From NCBI RefSeq assembly GCF_900240995.1, contig NZ_LT965953.1:2131933-2195932 (forward strand): 64,000 bases of DNA, in the 5' to 3' direction. This DNA is from Bacillus sp. Marseille-P3661. GTDB taxonomy: Bacteria > Bacillota > Bacilli > Bacillales > Bacillaceae_J. Both the position numbers and the translations under genes were made by a program. The notes under the pieces were generated by a model, which was given only the letters and a program-made list of their open reading frames with translations, was not told the origin of the DNA and did not search any database. How positions within the stretch are numbered: the first letter of the stretch is position 1; every line of letters starts with the position of its first letter. Below are positions 60,801-64,000 of this stretch, in pieces.

Positions 60801-61027
60801 TCAATTAAATTCTCATCTGTTAAAAGTACAATGTTTCTTAAACTAATGGCTTCATCTTTTATACCTCGATGAATTTGTTCTGCTAGATAAACTAGATCAT
60901 AGTTTGTTTGTATAATTACATTTGTTTTATTCAGATTAGTAACCCGGAACCAGCTATTACCAATTAGAAACAGTATCAGTACAGGTAATAAACTAAGTAC
61001 AATTGTTACCTTTGTTTTAATTTTCAT
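57803..61027 (-). CDS. Hybrid sensor histidine kinase with GAF and two receiver domains
   Basis: A 1,074-residue membrane kinase. Order: TM1 (7-25), extracytoplasmic four-helix CHASE3-like region (30-180), TM2 (about 183-203), HAMP (205-257), GAF (285-425), a long Glu/Gln-rich coiled coil (430-560), HisKA with FLANMSHELRTPLNSLLIL, HATPase with IEDTGIGVP and GGTGLGLSI, receiver 1 (about 813-930, LVLDLGL and IIIKDA) and receiver 2 (955-1074, phospho-Asp in LILMDIMMPEMDGYE, Lys in YIVKPVDP). Receiver 2 is canonical; receiver 1 is diverged around the Asp. It lies in an operon between the GGDEF-EAL response regulator (42 bases upstream) and cheR. Confidence 0.92.
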   Translation of the reverse strand: MKIKTKVTIVLSLLPVLILFLIGNSWFRVTNLNKTNVIIQTNYDLVYLAEQIHRGIKDEAISLRNIVLLTDENLIEEELKVLQEVSKQVAENAARLESKAESTEQLYMINDFLSTNEKFNEYKANLVQLIKAGKRQEAIELMNNEARIIHEEFFQKASVIMSTYETEMDSSLNTFSDDFREDILFSSLISLIIMLIAIMIISRSFYTFSNRLNKVSNVMTDVADGNTDIGSKIEITSHDEIGDVVESFNKMAHSLEEQMRKEQSLIWVKSNIAEITTSLSGKHNLEVLAQTFLSKVVPLMGAAHAVFYVKDNESPKEPTFKLLASYAFKERKHLSNTFELGEGLIGQAAFEKTPIILTNVPSEYISVKSGLGEAAPLNVYVVPISFEDDVKAVVEIASFHSFSADQQTLLEELINSLGIIFDSAMGRIRLAKLLEEAQALTEEVQAQSEELQSQQEELRMANEELEEQTQALRASEEKLQVQQEELEQTNADLKEKAERLEEQNKKFELTNREVEKARDELEEKARQLALSSKYKSEFLANMSHELRTPLNSLLILSKLLADNKERNLTKKQIEYSKTIYSSGSDLLTLINDILDLAKIESGKTEVNPGKVQIKDLLDFVESNFSPVANEKNLNFEIVAKEGIPTSIYSDELRVKQVLKNLLSNAFKFTHQGGVKFEIDYSTKLNNQPCFSFSIEDTGIGVPEEKLDLIFQAFQQADGTTSRKYGGTGLGLSICRETAALLGGEVNVKSKVGKGSTFTFYVGDYKTKSNSENKEFNLDEVAVTAETKMSEQKERDRVLPSRTQHQADEIKRLLIVDDDVRQRNSIMELIGENNVIIKAVSSGHEAIEELKVNQFDCLVLDLGLADTTGFDLLKKIKTTIEDENIKVFIYTGRDLSSKEELFLNRYSHTIIIKDAHAPQRLKEELEFYLNSNDGNAEIEEVEITDINVAPELEGKKILLVDDDVRNVYALSSVLELYGMDITFAENGVEALKIVDETSDFDLILMDIMMPEMDGYETIRRLRDNPTFFNLPIIALTAKAMKEDREKCLEVGASDYIVKPVDPDQLISLIRVWLYA

Positions 61028-61069
61028 ACTTTCGGCTCCTTGAATAATAGTCCAATGACATTCTACTTA

Positions 61070-63598
61070 TTATTTATGTGCAGACTGATTTTTGCCTTCT
61101 TCTAAACAGGCTTGGTATACGATAGCCATCGCTTGCATACGATCGTTTACATTTAATTTTTGTAAAATATGCGTAATATGATTTTTCACAGTATGTTCAC
61201 TTATAAAAAGTTTCTCTGAAATTTTCTTATTGCTTAATCCGTTGACGATTAATATAAATACGTCCATCTCTCGATTAGAAATTCCATATAATTGCTTGAT
61301 ACGCTCAAGAGCTGCATATAGAATATCCTCATTTTGACCAATTTCCATTTCATCATTTATAGTGGTTGTTGCAATTTCAGCTTTGGAAATAACTGTATTA
61401 GGAGTTGAATTCATTAGAGTAACAGTTTCTTCAGGTGAAACTTTTTGTAGCAAAAATCCTTTCATTTCCTCAGCCGAAACAGGTGAACAAAAAATAGAGC
61501 CTTGTATTTCATTACAATTGTAGTTTTTTAGTATATTCAATTGTAGTTCCGAATCAACACCTTCAGCTAGAACAGTCATCTTCAAGTTTTGTGCTAGGGA
61601 AATAATACTTGCAATAAATGCTATGTTATCCGAAGACGAATTATCTATATCTTGAACAATGGTACGATCCAGTTTTAATCTGTCTACTGGAAAACGTCTT
61701 AAGTGATTTAGTGATGTATACCCCATACCAAAATGATCTATACAGATTGAAATGCCCATTTTTCTTAACTTGTTTAATGTTTGTATAAGAGTTTCCTCGT
61801 TTCCCTTAATAACCGATTCGGTGATTTCGATTTCTAATAAAGTTGGGCTTACTCCATTTTCGTTAAGTATATGGTGAATATTCTCTGTCAGGTCCTTTTG
61901 CAGAAAATGCTGCGCTGAAAAATTAATGGCTACTCTGCTCGTAATCCCTGCTTGTTGCCAATTGTGTATATGAGAACAAACTGTACTTAATACCCACTGG
62001 CTTATTTCATTGATTTGTCCTGTCTCTTCTGCTAAAGGAATGATTTCAGATGGGTATAAAGTGCCCCAGTTTGGATGATTCCATCGTAATAACGCTTCCA
62101 CGCTATTAATATTTCCAGTTTCAACTTCTACGCGCGGTTGATAAACAAGAATTAATTCCTCACGCTCAATCGCCTTACGTAAATCGTTTTGCATCATAAA
62201 CGTTCTAAAAGTCTGGATGTTCATTCCAGAGTGAAAGACTTTAAACTGATTTCGCCCTTGTTCTTTAGCACGATATAACGCCGCATCAGCATTTTTCATT
62301 AATGCCAGAGTCTCTTCCCCGTCGTAAGGAAATATACTTATCCCCATACAAAGTGTAGTAAATAATTCATAATTATCTATATAAAAGGGCTTATTAAATA
62401 CCTCTAGTATATTCTCGGCTAACTCGAGTGCATTTTCACGATTTGTTTCAGGTAAAATAATATTAAACTCATCGCCGCCAATCCTTGCAATAAAATCCCC
62501 ACTTCGCAAAGAAGAAACGAGCCTAATTGCAACCTCTTGCAGCAGTTTGTCACCCATTAAATGACCAAGAGAATCGTTAATATATTTGAAACGGTCCAAA
62601 TCTAAATATAGAAGTGCAAACGGTTGATTTGTTTGTTTTGCTTGTTTTAATGTCATGTTTAACTTCTCATTAAATAACCTACGATTAGGTAAATCAGTTA
62701 AACTATCATGATGTGCCATATATGTGATCGTTTCCTCGTATTGTTTCTTTTTCGTAATATCCCGAATTGTACAAGCAACGATACATTTTCCTTGAACAAA
62801 CCGTTTTCCTATTTGTATCTCAACTGGGAATGTTTCATTACCCTTACGTTCTGCAGTTATTTCCTTAAAATTCTCATAGCCTACTATACTTTCGAGATTA
62901 TTTATTGCTTGTAATACGCTACGCATATATTTTTTAGAATCCTCTGTTGAAAAAAGTTCAAATATGCTTTTTCCTACTAATTCAATATCATCGTAACCAA
63001 ACATATTTTTTACAGCAGGATTCACTTTTAATATGATTCCCTCATCATTTAGTATTATCATCGAATCAATGGAAGTTTCACTTATCACATTTGCAAGTGC
63101 CTCAGAAACACGTAATTCAGAAGTTATTGCCGATAGCTCCGTATAGGCTTTTTCTAATTCTCTTTTCTTTTCTGCTAACGTATTTGCCTGCTGCTTTAGC
63201 TTTTGATTGAGCTTGTATATTTCAACAAATCCTTCTACTTTAGCCTTAAGGATAATAGGATCAAAAGGTTTTAATAGATAGTCTATTGCTCCAATTGAAT
63301 AACCTGTAAAAATATGATCAGAATCTAAATTATTGGCTGTAATAAACAGGATGGGGATATTTTTTGTTTTTTCACGAGCTTTTATTATTTTTGCAGTGCC
63401 AAACCCATCCATACCTGGCATTTGAACATCTAATAATATGGCAGCAAAATCATATTTTAATAGATATTTTAAAGCTTCCTCACCAGAGTGCGCTTTAATT
63501 AAGTTGTATTCCTCGCGTTCAATGATAGCTTCTAGTGCTAATAGATTTTCTTCTCGATCGTCAACTAGTAATATACTTATTTTTTCCTCGATATTCAT
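61070..63598 (-). CDS. REC-PAS-GGDEF-EAL-LuxR response regulator
   Basis: An 842-residue soluble protein with five domains: receiver (5-125, phospho-acceptor D57 in LLDVQMPGMDGFG), coiled-coil linker, PAS (about 165-285), GGDEF (295-455) with intact GGDEF at 374-378 and inhibitory site R365-S-G-D368, EAL (465-715) with E501-A-L, then a LuxR/GerE helix-turn-helix (770-830, GISNREMDVFILIVNGLSNKKISEKLFISEHTVKNHI). In the EAL domain the usual DDFGTG is D620-H621-FGMG and AEGVET is AEGVDS, so phosphodiesterase activity is doubtful. It is the first gene of the operon with the hybrid kinase, the likely phosphodonor, and may bind DNA. Confidence 0.9.
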   Translation of the reverse strand: MNIEEKISILLVDDREENLLALEAIIEREEYNLIKAHSGEEALKYLLKYDFAAILLDVQMPGMDGFGTAKIIKAREKTKNIPILFITANNLDSDHIFTGYSIGAIDYLLKPFDPIILKAKVEGFVEIYKLNQKLKQQANTLAEKKRELEKAYTELSAITSELRVSEALANVISETSIDSMIILNDEGIILKVNPAVKNMFGYDDIELVGKSIFELFSTEDSKKYMRSVLQAINNLESIVGYENFKEITAERKGNETFPVEIQIGKRFVQGKCIVACTIRDITKKKQYEETITYMAHHDSLTDLPNRRLFNEKLNMTLKQAKQTNQPFALLYLDLDRFKYINDSLGHLMGDKLLQEVAIRLVSSLRSGDFIARIGGDEFNIILPETNRENALELAENILEVFNKPFYIDNYELFTTLCMGISIFPYDGEETLALMKNADAALYRAKEQGRNQFKVFHSGMNIQTFRTFMMQNDLRKAIEREELILVYQPRVEVETGNINSVEALLRWNHPNWGTLYPSEIIPLAEETGQINEISQWVLSTVCSHIHNWQQAGITSRVAINFSAQHFLQKDLTENIHHILNENGVSPTLLEIEITESVIKGNEETLIQTLNKLRKMGISICIDHFGMGYTSLNHLRRFPVDRLKLDRTIVQDIDNSSSDNIAFIASIISLAQNLKMTVLAEGVDSELQLNILKNYNCNEIQGSIFCSPVSAEEMKGFLLQKVSPEETVTLMNSTPNTVISKAEIATTTINDEMEIGQNEDILYAALERIKQLYGISNREMDVFILIVNGLSNKKISEKLFISEHTVKNHITHILQKLNVNDRMQAMAIVYQACLEEGKNQSAHK

Positions 63599-63766
63599 TG
63601 AAAGAACTCACTCCTAAAAAGGATTTCACTATACGTATGTCTATTTCTAATATTACCATAGTGTTAATTAATTTAGGCGAGCATTTATATTATTGGAAAT
63701 AATTATTTACTAGTTTCTTACGATAAAAACACTAGCGCGTTAATGTTCAAGTTTCGGTCAGTTTAA

Positions 63767-63934
63767 CTATTTTTGATATAATGAAAAACAGTTAAGCAAT
63801 TCGTCTAATTTAGTACTTAAGGTAACTGTATGTTCATGCGTAAACCCCAGTTCTAAGCCATTTGTTACCATATTTTTTCTAGTTATTTCAATCTCTTTAA
63901 TTAATTCCCTATACGAAAGATTTTCCACTAACAT
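63767..63934 (-). CDS. Spo0E-like aspartyl-phosphate phosphatase
   Basis: A 55-residue two-helix protein of the Spo0E family, which dephosphorylates Spo0A-P and so delays sporulation. The first helix LSYRELIKEIEITRKNMV is followed by the turn and the hallmark LSTKLDELLNCF, the family's (S/T)xxLDxLI motif. The chosen ATG follows AAAGGA; in-frame starts two to nine codons upstream fit the site less well. It is monocistronic, directly upstream (in map order) of the GGDEF-EAL-LuxR operon, so a phosphorelay-modulating gene adjoins the signalling block. Confidence 0.8.
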   Translation of the reverse strand: MLVENLSYRELIKEIEITRKNMVTNGLELGFTHEHTVTLSTKLDELLNCFSLYQK

Positions 63935-64000
63935 GAACATCAGTCCTTTCAATATTGTCAATTAGCTTTGTCAAAACGTAAAAATATTATAGATTCATTT

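Noticed and set aside
1-64000. CRISPR arrays, tRNA or rRNA genes, T-box or other classical riboswitches, prophage modules
   Set aside because: I looked for regularly spaced repeats, cloverleaf-type intergenic sequences and phage structural genes and saw none; subtle riboswitches cannot be excluded without a covariance search.

Overview
The window is AT-rich, low-G+C Firmicute DNA from an aerobic, endospore-forming, probably motile Bacillaceae. The evidence is GpsB, YpsA, a CotD-type coat protein, a Spo0E-like phosphatase, predicted sigma-G, sigma-K and sigma-D promoters, strong AGGAGG ribosome binding sites, frequent TTG/GTG starts, and gene order like the bcsA-ypbQ-dynA and ypwA-ypvA-ypsC-gpsB-ypsA-cotD-yprB-yprA stretch of Bacillus subtilis. 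No tRNA, rRNA, CRISPR array or prophage was recognised. Coordinates use the start codon best supported by a ribosome binding site, which is often inside the longest open frame.

Layout. 1-4.4 kb: the first codons of an exported (possibly S-layer) protein, a sulfurtransferase, a DUF2533 protein, a nucleotidyltransferase, a beta-hydroxyacid dehydrogenase and a protein with a HEPN-like motif plus CBS domains. 4.4-10.2 kb: dynamin-like DynA, a previously uncalled 53-residue membrane protein behind a promoter with two Fur boxes, and the bpsA-bpsB alkylpyrone pair. 10.3-14.6 kb: a candidate small RNA, a CheX-like protein, a Ku/LigD end-joining operon in which LigD is split into ligase and polymerase ORFs, and a beta-carbonic anhydrase. 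14.9-17.3 kb: a ba3-type cytochrome oxidase operon behind ResD-like boxes. 17.3-28.2 kb: conserved core genes (M32 carboxypeptidase, DinG-like helicase, YpsC methyltransferase, GpsB, YpsA, CotD, MrfB, MrfA). The RNase P RNA that I recall lying between ypsC and gpsB in B. subtilis is not visible here.

A decayed IS1182-type element (28.35-30.08 kb) marks the start of accessory DNA. 30.1-36.9 kb carries a flavin monooxygenase, an alpha/beta hydrolase, a tripartite tricarboxylate transporter and a 4,5-dihydroxyphthalate decarboxylase-like protein. The two transcription units share an inverted-repeat operator at an identical distance from their -10 boxes, so they look like one catabolic regulon. 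37.2-48.9 kb is a surface-polysaccharide locus with CDP-, UDP- and GDP-sugar enzymes and several glycosyltransferases. The last two sit behind a textbook sigma-D promoter whose -35 lies in a TAAA repeat.

49.1-50.8 kb has a CAP-domain lipoprotein, a small unknown gene and a probable forespore protein. 51-64 kb is a signalling block: three GGDEF proteins (one fused to an EAL domain and a sporulation-type histidine kinase core, another a REC-PAS-GGDEF-EAL-LuxR regulator with a damaged EAL site), a FapA/DUF342 protein, a large hybrid histidine kinase with CheR, and a Spo0E-like phosphatase. This block, which appears to join cyclic-di-GMP turnover to phosphorelay signalling, is the most unusual part of the window. 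The operator-linked catabolic regulon and the Fur-controlled small protein come next.
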